This document shows positions 9,319-18,584 of a stretch of 64,000 bases of DNA, piece by piece. The notes beneath the pieces were generated by a model. It was not told where the DNA came from. It did not search any database and worked only from the letters and a program-made list of their open reading frames with translations. Origin of the DNA: DATARH01 sp963746885 (lineage in GTDB: Bacteria; Pseudomonadota; Alphaproteobacteria; ATCC43930; CGMCC-115725); contig CAVVDM010000004.1 of the NCBI GenBank assembly GCA_963746885.1, forward strand, positions 496,001-560,000, read 5' to 3'. A program made the translations under genes and the position numbers. Each line of letters begins with the position of its first letter. Within the stretch, counting starts at the first letter, position 1.

Positions 9319-10211
9319 CTATAGCCGGTCGGCGACCGCCGCATGGTAGCGCTTCAGCGCGGCCAGGTGGTCGGCCATCGTGTGGCCGGCGATGCGATGG
9401 TGGCGGCGGCGGTTGAATGTCGTCGTCAGGCACAGATGGGAGGCGCCGGCGGCCTTCCAGAAGCGGGTTTCCTCGGCCCAATCGGCTTCGCTTCCCGAGC
9501 CCATCGAGACCCACACCTCAATGCCGATCTTGCCCGGGTCGCGGCCCGCCGCCTCGGTCAGCCCGCGTAATTTGGCAAAGATGTCGAGGGCGCTCTGATC
9601 GGGGTCGTAGGCGTTCGGCATCCAGCCGTCGCCGTATTTGGCGATGCGCTCCAGGGTGCGCTCGTGATGCCCGCCGAACCACACCGGCACCCGGCCGCTC
9701 GCCGGCCGCGGGTTGATGCCGGCGTCGTCGATCGTGTGCCAGCGGCTCTTGAAGGTGACGTGCGGTTCGGCCCACAGCGCCTGCATGACCTGCACCTGCT
9801 CGGCGGAGCGGCGGCCGCGGTTGTGGAAATTCTCGTTGAGGCCGGTGAACTCGACCTCGTTCCAGCCGACCCCGATGCCGAGCCGGAAACGGCCGCCGCA
9901 CAGGACGTCGAGGCAGGCCGCCTGCTTGGCGACGAGCGCCGTCTGGCGCTGCGGCAGGATCAAGACGCCGGTCGAGAAGCCGAGCCCGTGGTGCAGCCGG
10001 CAAGATAGCCGAACAGCACGAACGGATCGTGGAACAAATCCTCCGAGGAGTTGCGGTCCCAGCCCGGACGGCTTGCGGCATTGACCCCGAGCACATGGTC
10101 GGGCGCCTCGACAAAATCGTAGCCGATGGCTTCCGCCGTCTGCGCGTATTCGCGCACGATTGCGGGATCGCCGCCGATATCGCCCAGCGGCAGCAATGTG
10201 CCCAGTTGCAT
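9319..10211 (-). CDS. LLM class F420/flavin-dependent oxidoreductase (one frameshift)
   Basis: This is a luciferase-like monooxygenase family protein, about 297 residues once repaired, of the F420-dependent-like branch. The N-terminal half runs from MQLGTLLPLGDIGGDP through HDPFVLFGYLAGCTT. The C-terminal half continues with LILPQRQTALVAKQAACLD, RFRLGIGVGWNEVEF and PVWFGGHHERTLERIAKYGD, all typical of the family. The two halves are in different frames and join near 9984, where one base appears to be missing (CGAGCCC for an expected CGAGGCCC). The cofactor, F420 or FMN, and the substrate cannot be told. Confidence 0.82.
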
Positions 10212-10215
10212 CGTC

Positions 10216-10245
10216 CCTCTCCCCGGCTCGGTGTTCGGGGAGAGG
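10216..10245. repeat. 10-bp hairpin upstream of the LLM gene
   Basis: CCTCTCCCCG at 10216-10225 pairs perfectly with CGGGGAGAGG at 10236-10245 around a 10-base loop, only 4 bases upstream of the LLM start. It may be a 5' untranslated structure or a small dispersed repeat. I see nothing else in 10246-10465. Confidence 0.4.
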
Positions 10246-10465
10246 TTACACCAAAAGGGGTGCGGTCAGCGACGCGACAGTCGCGGCGGCCGGCGCGACG
10301 GGCGAATTCCACGGTAGTGTGCGGGTCGCACTGGACATTGATGCCTTCCTTCAGCGGAGGCGCTGCGCCCAACGCGGCGCGCTTTTTCAAACGGACATAG
10401 CGAGGATGGCGGAGCCGCATTCGGCGTCTTATACTGGCGCCGGGTGAACAGGTTGGGGCCGAGCG

Positions 10466-11257
10466 ATGATCGTCGAACAGATTTGGACCGCCAATGCCGG
10501 CCGCAACTTCAACTATCTGATCGCCTGCCCCGACACCGGCGAGGCGCTGGCGGTCGATCCACTCGATGCCGAGAAGTGCCTGGCCGCGGCCAAGGCCCGG
10601 GGCTGGAACATCACCCAGATCCTCAATACGCACCATCATCGCGACCATACCGGCGGCAACGACCAGGTGATCGCAGCGACCGGCGCCAAGCTGATGGCGC
10701 ACGCCAATGCCCGGGATCAGATCGAGGGTATCGACCGCGGCCTCCAGGCGGGCGACGTGATCAAGGTCGGCCGCAGCGTCGAGCTCGAATGCCTCGACAC
10801 GCCAGGCCATACGATGTCGCACATCTGCATCCTGTCGCACACCGACCAGCCGGCGCTGTTCTGCGGCGACACGCTGTTCAACGCCGGCGCCGGAAATTGC
10901 CACAATGGCGGGCATCCGAACGAGCTGTATAATACGTTTGCCGCTCAGTTGTCGAAATTGCCGGACCGGACGCTGGTCTATCCGGGCCACGATTACATCT
11001 GCAACAACCTGCGCTTTACCCTCGACCGCGAGCCGGATAACGCGAAGGCGAAGTCGCTGTTGCCGGACATGGAGCGGCAGGACACCGGAAGCGCGATGAT
11101 CACGACGCTCGGCCTGGAAAAGGAGATTAACACCTTCTTCCGGCTGACCAGCCCGTCGGTGATCCGGCGGCTGCGCGAAACCTTTCCCGACTTGCCCGAG
11201 CCCCTTGACCAGAAGACCGTGTTTGTGAAATTGCGGGAACTCCGCAACAAATGGTGA
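10466..11257 (+). CDS. Metallo-beta-lactamase fold hydrolase, hydroxyacylglutathione hydrolase-like
   Basis: This 263-residue enzyme has the glyoxalase II metal motif TxHxHxDH as THHHRDHTGGN, followed by DTPGHTMSH, FCGDTLFNAGAGNC and the C-terminal VYPGHDY. These supply the two-metal site ligands. It also has the C-terminal glyoxalase II-like helical part, with paired Arg/Lys residues expected for glutathione binding (RQDTG region). The likely reaction is hydrolysis of S-lactoylglutathione or a related thioester. Its last bases overlap the first possible start of the VOC protein gene, suggesting cotranscription with it; VOC proteins include glyoxalase I. Confidence 0.88.
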   Translation: MIVEQIWTANAGRNFNYLIACPDTGEALAVDPLDAEKCLAAAKARGWNITQILNTHHHRDHTGGNDQVIAATGAKLMAHANARDQIEGIDRGLQAGDVIKVGRSVELECLDTPGHTMSHICILSHTDQPALFCGDTLFNAGAGNCHNGGHPNELYNTFAAQLSKLPDRTLVYPGHDYICNNLRFTLDREPDNAKAKSLLPDMERQDTGSAMITTLGLEKEINTFFRLTSPSVIRRLRETFPDLPEPLDQKTVFVKLRELRNKW

Positions 11258-11280
11258 CACATCCAGGGATGGAGACCCCG

Positions 11281-12249
11281 ATGGCGCAGCATTACGATCG
11301 CAAAGCCGAGGATCTGGGCAACATCACGATGCTCGAACACGTCAACCTGCAGATCCCGGACCAGGCGCAGGGCACGCTGTTCTATGTCCAGGCGCTCGGG
11401 CTGACGCGCGACCCGTATATGAATACCGGGCTCGCCAACATGTGGATCAATGTCGGCAAGAGCCAGTTTCACCTGCCGACCGGCGAGCCCTGGGTGTTGC
11501 GTGGCGCGATCGGCTTGGTGACGCCCGATCGCGATGCGCTCCTCGCCCGCCTCGCCGCCGTCAAAAAGCAGCTTGCCGGGACCAGGTTCGCCGTCGCCGA
11601 AAACAACGACTATGTCGAAGTGACCTGCCCCTGGGGCAACCGCTTCAACATGCACAGCCCGGACGAGGGGCGCTTTGGCGCCATCAATCTCGGCATGCCC
11701 TATCTCGAATTCGCCGTGCCGACGGGCACCGCCAAGGGGATCGAGCGTTTCTACAAGAAAGTCTTCTCCGCCAAGACCAAGCTCGAAGGCAACGGCTCGG
11801 GCAAGACCGCGCGGATCAATGTCGGCTACAACCAGGATCTGCTGTTCCGCGAGACCGACCGGCCGATTCCCGCTTATGACGGGCACCACATCCAAGTCTA
11901 TGTGCAGGATTTCTCCGGCGGCTACAACCAGCTGCTGAAGCGCGAATTGCTGACCGAGGAGAGCAACGCGTATCAATATCGGTGGGAGCACATCGTCGAT
12001 CTCGACACCAACGAGGTATTGTTCGAGATCGAGCACGAGATCCGCAGCATGACGCACCCGCTTTATGCGCGCCCGCTGGTCAACCGCAATCCGATGCAGA
12101 GCCAGCAGAGCTACGAGATGGGCGGCGACGAGTGGGATTGGCAACTGCGCCGCACCAACCCGCGGCTCGACGTGCCGCCGCTGACCAACCCGGCCGCCGC
12201 CGCTTACAACAAGCGGCGCGCGACCCGCATGGCCCGTCCAGCGATGTGA
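11281..12249 (+). CDS. Two-domain VOC (glyoxalase/bleomycin resistance) family protein
   Basis: This protein of about 322 residues has two vicinal oxygen chelate modules. The first contains ITMLEHVNLQIPDQAQGTLFYVQALG, abbreviated here by its ends. The second contains HHIQVYVQDFSGGY and FEIEHEIRSM. It may be a lyase, dioxygenase or isomerase; metal ligands such as the His of EHVNLQI are present, but the reaction is not predictable. The start at 11281 (MAQHYDRK) has GGAG 6 bases upstream; in-frame ATGs at 11251 and 11269 are alternatives. It follows the glyoxalase II-like gene directly. Confidence 0.8.
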   Translation: MAQHYDRKAEDLGNITMLEHVNLQIPDQAQGTLFYVQALGLTRDPYMNTGLANMWINVGKSQFHLPTGEPWVLRGAIGLVTPDRDALLARLAAVKKQLAGTRFAVAENNDYVEVTCPWGNRFNMHSPDEGRFGAINLGMPYLEFAVPTGTAKGIERFYKKVFSAKTKLEGNGSGKTARINVGYNQDLLFRETDRPIPAYDGHHIQVYVQDFSGGYNQLLKRELLTEESNAYQYRWEHIVDLDTNEVLFEIEHEIRSMTHPLYARPLVNRNPMQSQQSYEMGGDEWDWQLRRTNPRLDVPPLTNPAAAAYNKRRATRMARPAM

Positions 12250-12274
12250 TCGGAAGCCCGGGGGCACCGCGCCG

Positions 12275-13192
12275 ATGGCCATCGAGATTCCCTACCGCCG
12301 GGAGTTCGCCTTCGAGTACGGAAGGCTTGAGCCGGTCGCGCCTGGGGTGCGCCGCATCGTGGCGCGTAACCCCGGGCCGTTCACCTTCCGCGGCACCGGC
12401 ACCTATGTGATCGGCGAGGGCGAGGTCGCGGTCATCGACCCCGGTCCCGACCTGGAGGATCACATTGCGGCGCTGCTGGCCAGCCTTGCCGATGAACAGG
12501 TGACCCACATCCTGGTCACCCACACCCATCGCGACCACTCGCCGGCGGCCAAGGCGCTCAAGGCGGCGAGCGGCGCGCCGACCTATGGTTTCGGCCCGCA
12601 TGCCGGCGGCCAGCGCGGCGAAGCGGGCAGCGAGGAAGGGGGCGACTGGGATTTCACCCCCGACGTCACGGTTCACGACGGCGACGAAATCAGCGGCAAG
12701 GGCTGGCGGTTCGAGGCGGTGCACACCCCGGGCCACACCTCGAACCATCTATGCTTTGCGTTGCCGGATGCGGGGATCCTGTTCTCCGGCGACCATGTGA
12801 TGGGCTGGTCGACCAGCGTGATCGCGCCGCCCGATGGTGACATGGCCGCCTATATGGCCTCGCTCGACAAGCTTCTGGTGCGGCGCGACGCGGTCTACTG
12901 GCCGACCCACGGCCCGGCGATCGGCGAGCCCGACCGGCATGTCCGCGCCTTCATCGCGCATCGCCGGGAGCGCGAAGCCGGCATCGTCGAATGCCTGAAA
13001 TCGGGTGCCGAGACGGTCGATGCGATCGTTGCGCGGCTGTATGCCGGGCTCAATCCGGCGTTACACCGCGCCGCCGGCCGGTCGGTGCTGGCCCACCTGA
13101 TCGACCTGATCGGCCGTGACATCGTCGCGGTCGAAGGACCGCCCACCGTTGCAGCCCATTATCGTTTGCGTCACGCTGTCCGGCCGGGCTGA
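12275..13192 (+). CDS. MBL-fold metallo-hydrolase, LACTB2-like
   Basis: This 305-residue metallo-beta-lactamase fold protein has the metal ligands THTHRDHSP, HTPGHTSNH and FSGDHVMGW, and a C-terminal winged-helix-like segment (ETVDAIVARLYAGLNPALHRAA). This layout matches the LACTB2/endoribonuclease-like group found in many alphaproteobacteria. It is 25 bases downstream of the VOC gene and in the same direction, so it may be the third gene of that unit. The substrate, thioester or RNA, is not resolved. Confidence 0.85.
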   Translation: MAIEIPYRREFAFEYGRLEPVAPGVRRIVARNPGPFTFRGTGTYVIGEGEVAVIDPGPDLEDHIAALLASLADEQVTHILVTHTHRDHSPAAKALKAASGAPTYGFGPHAGGQRGEAGSEEGGDWDFTPDVTVHDGDEISGKGWRFEAVHTPGHTSNHLCFALPDAGILFSGDHVMGWSTSVIAPPDGDMAAYMASLDKLLVRRDAVYWPTHGPAIGEPDRHVRAFIAHRREREAGIVECLKSGAETVDAIVARLYAGLNPALHRAAGRSVLAHLIDLIGRDIVAVEGPPTVAAHYRLRHAVRPG

Positions 13193-13350
13193 CTGACGCC
13201 CGCGCCGACGGCGCGACGGCGGACCGTTGCGCGAAACGACGCACGCGGCAGGCGCTCTGCACCCATGCCAAATTCGCTGCTTCTGTCGCCCCTTCTAAAG
13301 TGCTATGCCCACCCGCTTTTCGCGTGGTGCCGCCAGCACAGGAGATATTC

Positions 13351-13755
13351 GTGTTCAAGTTCGCCAAGCCGTTACTCGTTGCCTCTTTATTTGGGTTGCT
13401 CGCTGCGTGCGCGCCGCACCCCGCCGAGCCGCCGCCCGCGCCTCCGCCGGCCCCGCCGCCGATGGTCGCTCCGCCGCCGCCGCCGCAGGAGCCCTATGTG
13501 GCGCCGATGCCGACGCACCACGTTTCCAAAAAACATCATCGCGCGCACCGCAAGCATCACGCGGTCAAGCATCACGTCGTGCACCATCATCACGTCGTGC
13601 ACCATCATCACGTTGTGCATCACCCGAAGAAGGCAGGACCGGCTGAGATGGCGCCGCCGGCTGCGGCCCCGATGCCGGCTCCCGCTCCCGCTCCGATGGA
13701 ACCGCCGCCGGCGCCGAACATGCCGATGCCGGGTCCGAAGCCCAGCGGGCACTGA
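13351..13755 (+). CDS. Pro/His-rich lipoprotein
   Basis: This is a predicted secreted lipoprotein of 134 residues. The GTG at 13351 has GGAG 6 bases upstream and gives a short basic N-terminus (VFKFAK), a hydrophobic stretch and a lipobox ending LLAAC. The mature part is low complexity: Pro-rich runs, then a cluster of HHVV and HHHH units with Lys and Arg, then Pro/Ala/Met. No domain is recognisable. The His cluster could bind metal, but that is inference. An upstream ATG at 13300 in frame lacks a ribosome site and would bury the signal. A strong terminator follows. Confidence 0.75.
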   Translation: MFKFAKPLLVASLFGLLAACAPHPAEPPPAPPPAPPPMVAPPPPPQEPYVAPMPTHHVSKKHHRAHRKHHAVKHHVVHHHHVVHHHHVVHHPKKAGPAEMAPPAAAPMPAPAPAPMEPPPAPNMPMPGPKPSGH

Positions 13756-13771
13756 TACTCTCCTTGGCGAA

Positions 13772-13803
13772 AAAACGGGCGCAGCCTTGGCTGCGCCCGT
13801 TTT
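13772..13803. terminator. Bidirectional intrinsic terminator
   Basis: AAAACGGGCGCAGCC pairs with GGCTGCGCCCGTTTT with almost no loop, giving a GC-rich stem flanked by A and T tracts on the two sides. It lies between the lipoprotein gene (plus) and the class IV aminotransferase gene (minus), which converge here, so it can serve both. Confidence 0.85.
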
Positions 13804-13836
13804 GTATGGACGCTTGGCCAGTTCGGACCGGGTGCT

Positions 13837-14772
13837 TCAGGCCAGGTGCTTGAGGTATTGCGCGGTGAAGTCGCAATCGACGAGGCGGGTATAGGCCTCG
13901 CCGAGCCGCCGCGTCACCGGCCCCGGCAGCGGACCGGGCACGGCGCGTCCGCCGATGCTGCGCACCGGGCAGATGCACAGGCTGGTCGAAGTCATGAAGA
14001 TCTCGTCGGCGGTCGCCGCATCGTAAAGATCGAGATCGGCCTCATGGCAGGCGATGCCGAGTTCGCCGCACAGATCGATGACGGTCTGCCGGCTGATTCC
14101 CGGCAGCACCCACCGCGCGTGCGGGGTCGCGACCGCGCCGTCGCGCACCACGAAGATGTTGCTGCCGATGCCCTCGGCGAGGTGGCCCTGCGCATCGAGC
14201 AGGACCGACCACGCCTCCTTGTCGTGCGCCTTGGCTTCGAGGTCGGCGATGATCAGGTTGAGGTAGTTGTGGGTCTTGGCGCGCGGCGACAGGGCTTCGG
14301 GCGCGACGCGCCTAGTCGAGGGCACGACGATGTCGATGCCGTCGCGGAACAACCGGGCGCGCCCCTTCAACGGCAGCGGGATGCATTCGACGATGACGTT
14401 GGGGCCGGTATGGTCCCAACCCTCGTCGCCGACCGCGTCGACCCCGCGCGACACCCGCTGGCCGAGCCAGTAATCGGTGTCCGGCGTCAGGAAATGCCGG
14501 TTGCGCTCCAACACCTCCTCGCTGACCGCGACCATCTCACCGGCGCTGAGCCCGGGGTCGATGCCGAGATAGCGCAATGAACGATAGAACCGGTCGATGT
14601 GCTCCGCGAGCCGGAACGGCCTGCCGTGGAAGGTGCGGGTCATGTCGAAGGCGGCGTCGCCGTATTTGAAGCCGCGGTCGCGAAACGGCAGCACGACCTC
14701 GCGCTCCGGCACGATGCGGCCATTGAAGTAGGCGACCCGAACATTGCTCTTGGGATTGGCGCGGTCGCTCAT
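13837..14772 (-). CDS. Class IV PLP aminotransferase (branched-chain / D-amino acid type)
   Basis: This 311-residue fold-type IV aminotransferase has the PLP-binding Lys in SPRAKTHNYLNLI. The family features FRDRGFKYGDAAFDMTRTF at the N-terminus and LAEGIGSNIFVV, VLPGISRQTVIDLC and DEIFMTSTS toward the C-terminus are all present. It could act on branched-chain, D-amino acids or aminodeoxychorismate-like substrates; the sequence does not separate these. Its start overlaps the stop of the class III aminotransferase gene by 4 bases, indicating translational coupling. Confidence 0.88.
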   Translation of the reverse strand: MSDRANPKSNVRVAYFNGRIVPEREVVLPFRDRGFKYGDAAFDMTRTFHGRPFRLAEHIDRFYRSLRYLGIDPGLSAGEMVAVSEEVLERNRHFLTPDTDYWLGQRVSRGVDAVGDEGWDHTGPNVIVECIPLPLKGRARLFRDGIDIVVPSTRRVAPEALSPRAKTHNYLNLIIADLEAKAHDKEAWSVLLDAQGHLAEGIGSNIFVVRDGAVATPHARWVLPGISRQTVIDLCGELGIACHEADLDLYDAATADEIFMTSTSLCICPVRSIGGRAVPGPLPGPVTRRLGEAYTRLVDCDFTAQYLKHLA

Positions 14773-16085
14773 CGGCGGGCTCCCTTAAACAGCGGCGCGC
14801 GGCTGTCGGCGAATTCCTCGACCGCGGCGACCAGCCGGTTGGCGTCGGCCTCCTCGATCGCGATCGACAGCGCCATCATGCCGCGCTTGGCGAACCAGAT
14901 GCCGCGCGCCAGCAGGTCGAAGTAAAACAGATCGAGTAGCCGCGCATCGCCCTTGGCCGCGTCGGCCTCGCAGTGGATCGGCGCGTCGGTCATGTGCACC
15001 CCGATCATCGAGCCGATGCCGGTGAACTGCATCGCGAGCCCTTTGCGACGCACGACGGCGTTGAGCCGCTCGCGCAAGCCCTCGCCGAACCGGTTGAGGG
15101 CGCGGGCACGCTCGGGCGTGAACACCTCGGTCAATCCGACATAGCCGGCATTCATCGTCAGCACGTTGTTGTTGAACGTGCCGGCGTGCTGAAAGCCGTC
15201 CTTGCGGCGCGGGTCGAACCATTCCATCAGCGCCGCCTTGCCGCCGAACGCGCCGAAGCTCATGCCGCCGCCGACATATTTGCCCAAGGTGGTCATGTCG
15301 GGCGCGATGCCGTGCACTTCCTGCAAGCCGCCCGGCGCGAGGCGCGAGGTCATCACCTCGTCGAAGATCAGGACGGCGCCGGTCTCGCTCGCCAGCGCGC
15401 GCAGATCGGCGAGAAATTCGCGAGTGGCCGGGATGCAGCCGCTGCCGCCGAGCATCGGCTCGACGAGGATTGCGGCGAGGTCGCCCCGGTATGGCGCGAT
15501 CAACGCGCGGGTACCGGCGACGTCATTGTATTGAGCGAGCAGAAACTCGAACGGTGCGTTGACCTTGCTGCCCTTGCCGCGGAAATAGAACACGCCGCCG
15601 TGATAGCCGCCCTGGAAGACGAGGATCTTGTCGCGGCCGGTCAAGGCGCGCGCCAGCGCGACGGCCATCAGGTTGGCCTCGGTGCCGCTGTTGGTGAAGC
15701 GCACCAGCTCGATCGAGGGGAAACGGGCGCGGATCGCCTGTGCGAAGCGCGCCTCCGCCGGGCCCTGCGCGCCGAGGTTCCAGCCGCCGTCGAGCGCCTG
15801 GTCGATCGCCTGGCGGATCCTGGGGTGTGAGTGGCCATAGAGGCCGGCGGTAAACTCGCTGAGAAAATCGACGTATTCGTGGCCGTCGGCATCCCAGAGA
15901 TGGGCGCCTTCGCCCTTCACCATGGTCAGCGGGAACGGCTCGACAAAGATCGCCGAGCGGGTGTTGCCGCCGGGCAGGGCGGCGCACGCCTCGTCGTATT
16001 GCGCGCGGCTCTTGGGGTTGCCGGTGCGGTACGCCTCCTGCGCCTCGGCCAACGCGGCGGCGATGTCGATATTGGCGGTGGTCAT
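14769..16085 (-). CDS. Class III PLP aminotransferase, glutamate-1-semialdehyde aminomutase-like
   Basis: This 438-residue fold-type I (class III) aminotransferase has a GSA-like N-terminus (AALPGGNTRSAIFVEPFP, then GAHLWDADGHEYVDFLSEF). The cofactor region is LIFDEVMTSRLAPGG and the catalytic Lys lies in TTLGKYVGGGMSFGAFGGK. It is longer and more divergent than heme-pathway HemL, and genomes usually have a separate hemL, so it is more likely a catabolic transaminase or aminomutase. Together with the class IV enzyme it forms a two-gene overlapping operon, suggesting consecutive or alternative steps on one amine. Confidence 0.85.
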   Translation of the reverse strand: MTTANIDIAAALAEAQEAYRTGNPKSRAQYDEACAALPGGNTRSAIFVEPFPLTMVKGEGAHLWDADGHEYVDFLSEFTAGLYGHSHPRIRQAIDQALDGGWNLGAQGPAEARFAQAIRARFPSIELVRFTNSGTEANLMAVALARALTGRDKILVFQGGYHGGVFYFRGKGSKVNAPFEFLLAQYNDVAGTRALIAPYRGDLAAILVEPMLGGSGCIPATREFLADLRALASETGAVLIFDEVMTSRLAPGGLQEVHGIAPDMTTLGKYVGGGMSFGAFGGKAALMEWFDPRRKDGFQHAGTFNNNVLTMNAGYVGLTEVFTPERARALNRFGEGLRERLNAVVRRKGLAMQFTGIGSMIGVHMTDAPIHCEADAAKGDARLLDLFYFDLLARGIWFAKRGMMALSIAIEEADANRLVAAVEEFADSRAPLFKGARR

Positions 16086-16289
16086 CGAGCCTCCCTGGCT
16101 GACGCCACCTTCTTAGCATACCCGATCCGGTGGCGGGGCAGGTCCTGTTCCGCCTGTTATTTGCAGGCCGGGAACAGGCGCGCGCCGGTCTGGCCGGCGC
16201 CAAACCAGCGAATTGCACCTTGGCATCACACAACGGCGATATGATGGCGTTCTCGAACGGGGGACCGACGCGGCGACGGGAGGCACACG

Positions 16290-16697
16290 ATGGAAGCGCT
16301 CGCAACACTCAAGGAACTGGCGCTGCCCTTCGCCGAGCTAATGGGCATCGAATTCATCGAGGCCGCGCCCGACCGGGTGGTCGGCGCGATGACCGTGCGC
16401 GCGGATCTGTGCACCCGCCCGGCGGTATTGCACGGCGGCGCCATCATGGCGTTTGCCGACACGCTCGGCGCCGGCGGCGCGATCGTCAACCTGCCGGACG
16501 GCGCCTGGACGACGACGATCGAGAGCAAGACCAATTTCATCGCCGCGGCGCCGCTCGGCGGGCGCGTGTGGGGCGAGGCGACGCCGCTGCATCGCGGCCG
16601 CCGCACCCAGGTCTGGCAGACGCGGGTCACGACCGACGACGGCAAGCTGGTGGCCGTGGTCACCCAGACCCAGCTGGTGCTGCTGGCAAACGGTTGA
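16290..16697 (+). CDS. PaaI family hotdog-fold thioesterase
   Basis: This 135-residue hotdog-fold protein has the PaaI/4-hydroxybenzoyl-CoA thioesterase signature: LHGGAIMAFADTLGAGGA, with the catalytic acidic residue in FADT, then ESKTNFIAAAPLGGRVWG. The likely reaction is hydrolysis of an acyl- or aryl-CoA. The start at 16290 follows GGGAGG. It ends directly against the convergent TerC-like gene with no space for a separate terminator. Confidence 0.88.
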   Translation: MEALATLKELALPFAELMGIEFIEAAPDRVVGAMTVRADLCTRPAVLHGGAIMAFADTLGAGGAIVNLPDGAWTTTIESKTNFIAAAPLGGRVWGEATPLHRGRRTQVWQTRVTTDDGKLVAVVTQTQLVLLANG

Positions 16698-17342
16698 TTA
16701 CGATGCGCTGAACCCGAGCGCCGCCGCCTGATGAAAAATCTGCTCGGAGCCGTCCCAGATCATGCGCAGCGCCACGAAGGTGACGATGCCGAGCCCGATC
16801 CAGGAGATCCAGAACGCCCGGTCGAGCATCCGGGCGATCAGGGTCGAGGCGATCCCCATCAAGGCGACCGACAGCGCCAACCCGAGAGCCAGCACATAAG
16901 GGTGCTCGTGCGCGACCCCGGCGACCGCGAGCACATTGTCGAGCGACATCGACAAATCGGCGACGACGATCTGAAACAGCGCCTGGGCTTGCGTCTTTTC
17001 GCGCCGAGGCGGCGTGGCCGGCTGGCTCGTCGCGCCGGCCGGCAGGACGACGGGGCGGGCGGCGCAAATCTCGCGGTACATCTTCCAGGCGACCCATAGC
17101 AGCAGGAGCCCGCCCGCCAGCGTCATGCCGATCACGGTCTCGAGCAGTTCGAGCGCGACAAACGCGAACAGGATGCGCAACACGGTCGCCGCGGCGATGC
17201 CGAGCACGATGATGCGCCGCCGGTGGTGCAACGGCAGCCCGGCGGCGGCCATGCCGACCACGATCGCATTGTCGCCGGCGAGCACGACGTCGATGATCAC
17301 CACCGAGATGAGCGCGCTCGCCTGGTTCAGATGTACCAGCAC
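16698..17342 (-). CDS. TerC/YjbE-family integral membrane protein
   Basis: This polytopic inner-membrane protein of about 214 residues belongs to the TerC family, implicated in metal ion (Mn) homeostasis. The two family repeats are visible: VIIDVVLAGDNAIVVGMA in the first half and VVADLSMSLDNVLAVAGVA in the second, both with the conserved Asp-Asn pair in a membrane helix. The GTG at 17342 gives the expected short N-terminus; a longer reading frame upstream runs into the divergent MFS gene. I do not see a manganese riboswitch in the 45-base gap. Confidence 0.85.
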   Translation of the reverse strand: MLVHLNQASALISVVIIDVVLAGDNAIVVGMAAAGLPLHHRRRIIVLGIAAATVLRILFAFVALELLETVIGMTLAGGLLLLWVAWKMYREICAARPVVLPAGATSQPATPPRREKTQAQALFQIVVADLSMSLDNVLAVAGVAHEHPYVLALGLALSVALMGIASTLIARMLDRAFWISWIGLGIVTFVALRMIWDGSEQIFHQAAALGFSAS

Positions 17343-17387
17343 GCTCGCGACATAAGCACGAAGGGCGGCATCGTCGAGGCCGAAACG

Positions 17388-18567
17388 ATGACATTGGCGT
17401 TGCCGCGACAATCCGGGCGAAGCGGTGGGCGGCTCGGGCTGTTCTACGCGGCGAGCTTTCTGGTGGTCGGGATCCAGCTGCCGTTCTGGCCGGTGTGGCT
17501 GGCCGGGCGCGGCCTCGACGCGCAGCAGATCGCCACCGTGTTCGCTGCCGCGATCTGGGCCAAGGTGATCGCGACGCCGGCGATCGGGGCGCTGGCTGAC
17601 CGGCTCGGCCGCCGCCGCGCCGTGATGGTCGCGCTCGCGGCTCACCAGCTGCGCGGCCTATGCCGGGCTGTGGCCGGTCGCCGGGTTCGCGACGCTCATC
17701 GCGCTCAACCTGGTCGCCGGCGCGGCGCAATCGGCGCTGATGCCGCTGGGCGACAGCGTGACGCTGGCGGCAGTGCGGCAGGAGGGGCTCGATTACGGCC
17801 GCGTCCGGGTGTGGGGCTCGATCAGCTTCATCGTCGCCTCAATCGGCAGCGGCGCCGCGCTGGCCCTGAGCCCGCCGGCCGCGCATGGCGGCAATCAGGT
17901 ATTGCTGCTGATGCTGGCCGCCTCGGCCGTGCTGCTGGTCGGCTGCATCGGCGTGCCGGCGGCCGACCGGGCTCCCCTGCCGCGTCGCGCGCGCTGGGCG
18001 GCGTTGGGGGCGCTGGCCAAGGATCGCGGCTTCTGGCTGTTCGTGCTGAGCGCCGCGGCGCTGCAGTCGAGCCATCAGCTGCTCTATGGGTTCGGCACGC
18101 TGTATTGGCGCGGGCTCGGCTTTTCCGACACGGTGATCGGCGTGTTGTGGGCCGAGGGCGTCCTCGCCGAGATCGTGCTGTTCTGGTACAGCGCGCCGTT
18201 TGTCGCGCGTTTGGGGCCGCTCGGGCTGATGGCATTGGGCGGGGCCGCCGGCATCGTGCGCTGGAGCCTGATGGGGCTGGTGCCGGGGCTGGCCGCGGCG
18301 GCGGCTCTGCAACTGCTGCACGCACTGACCTTCGGCGCGAGCCATCTGGGCGCGATGCATTTCATGGCGCGCCGAGTGCCGCCCGGCGCGGCGGCAAGCG
18401 CGCAATCGCTTTATGCGGCGTTGTCGGCCGGGCTCGGCAGCGGCCTCGTAATGCTCGCGGCGGGGGCGCTCTACGCCGCCTATGGCGGGCATGCCTTTCC
18501 GTTCATGGCGCTGTTGTCGGCGGCCGGTCTGTGTGGCGTCCTATGGCTCGCGCGGACGTCGCGATGA
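17388..18567 (+). CDS. MFS transporter, HcaT/phenylpropionate-type (one frameshift)
   Basis: This major facilitator superfamily carrier has about 392 residues when repaired. The start at 17388 (MTLALPRQSGRSGGRLGLFY) has GAGG upstream. The N-terminal LPFWPVWLAGRGLDAQQI and ALADRLGRRRAVM resemble the MFS_1-like group that includes the 3-phenylpropionate carrier HcaT. The frame breaks at about 17641; removing one base joins it to TSCAAYAGLWPVAGF and MPLGDSVTLAAVRQEGLDYG. The C-terminal six helices are intact. The length 1180 is one more than a multiple of three, as expected for one extra base. The substrate is unknown. Confidence 0.8.
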
Positions 18568-18584
18568 CCGGAGGTCGTTCCCGG

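Noticed and set aside
13500..13640. Short direct repeats that look CRISPR-like
   Set aside because: They are in-frame His codon repeats (HHVV, HHHH) of the lipoprotein, too short and without unique spacers.
14769..16085. hemL (glutamate-1-semialdehyde aminomutase)
   Set aside because: It is GSA-like only in the N-terminal part and is coupled to a class IV aminotransferase. Alphaproteobacteria normally make 5-aminolevulinate through HemA from glycine and do not need HemL.
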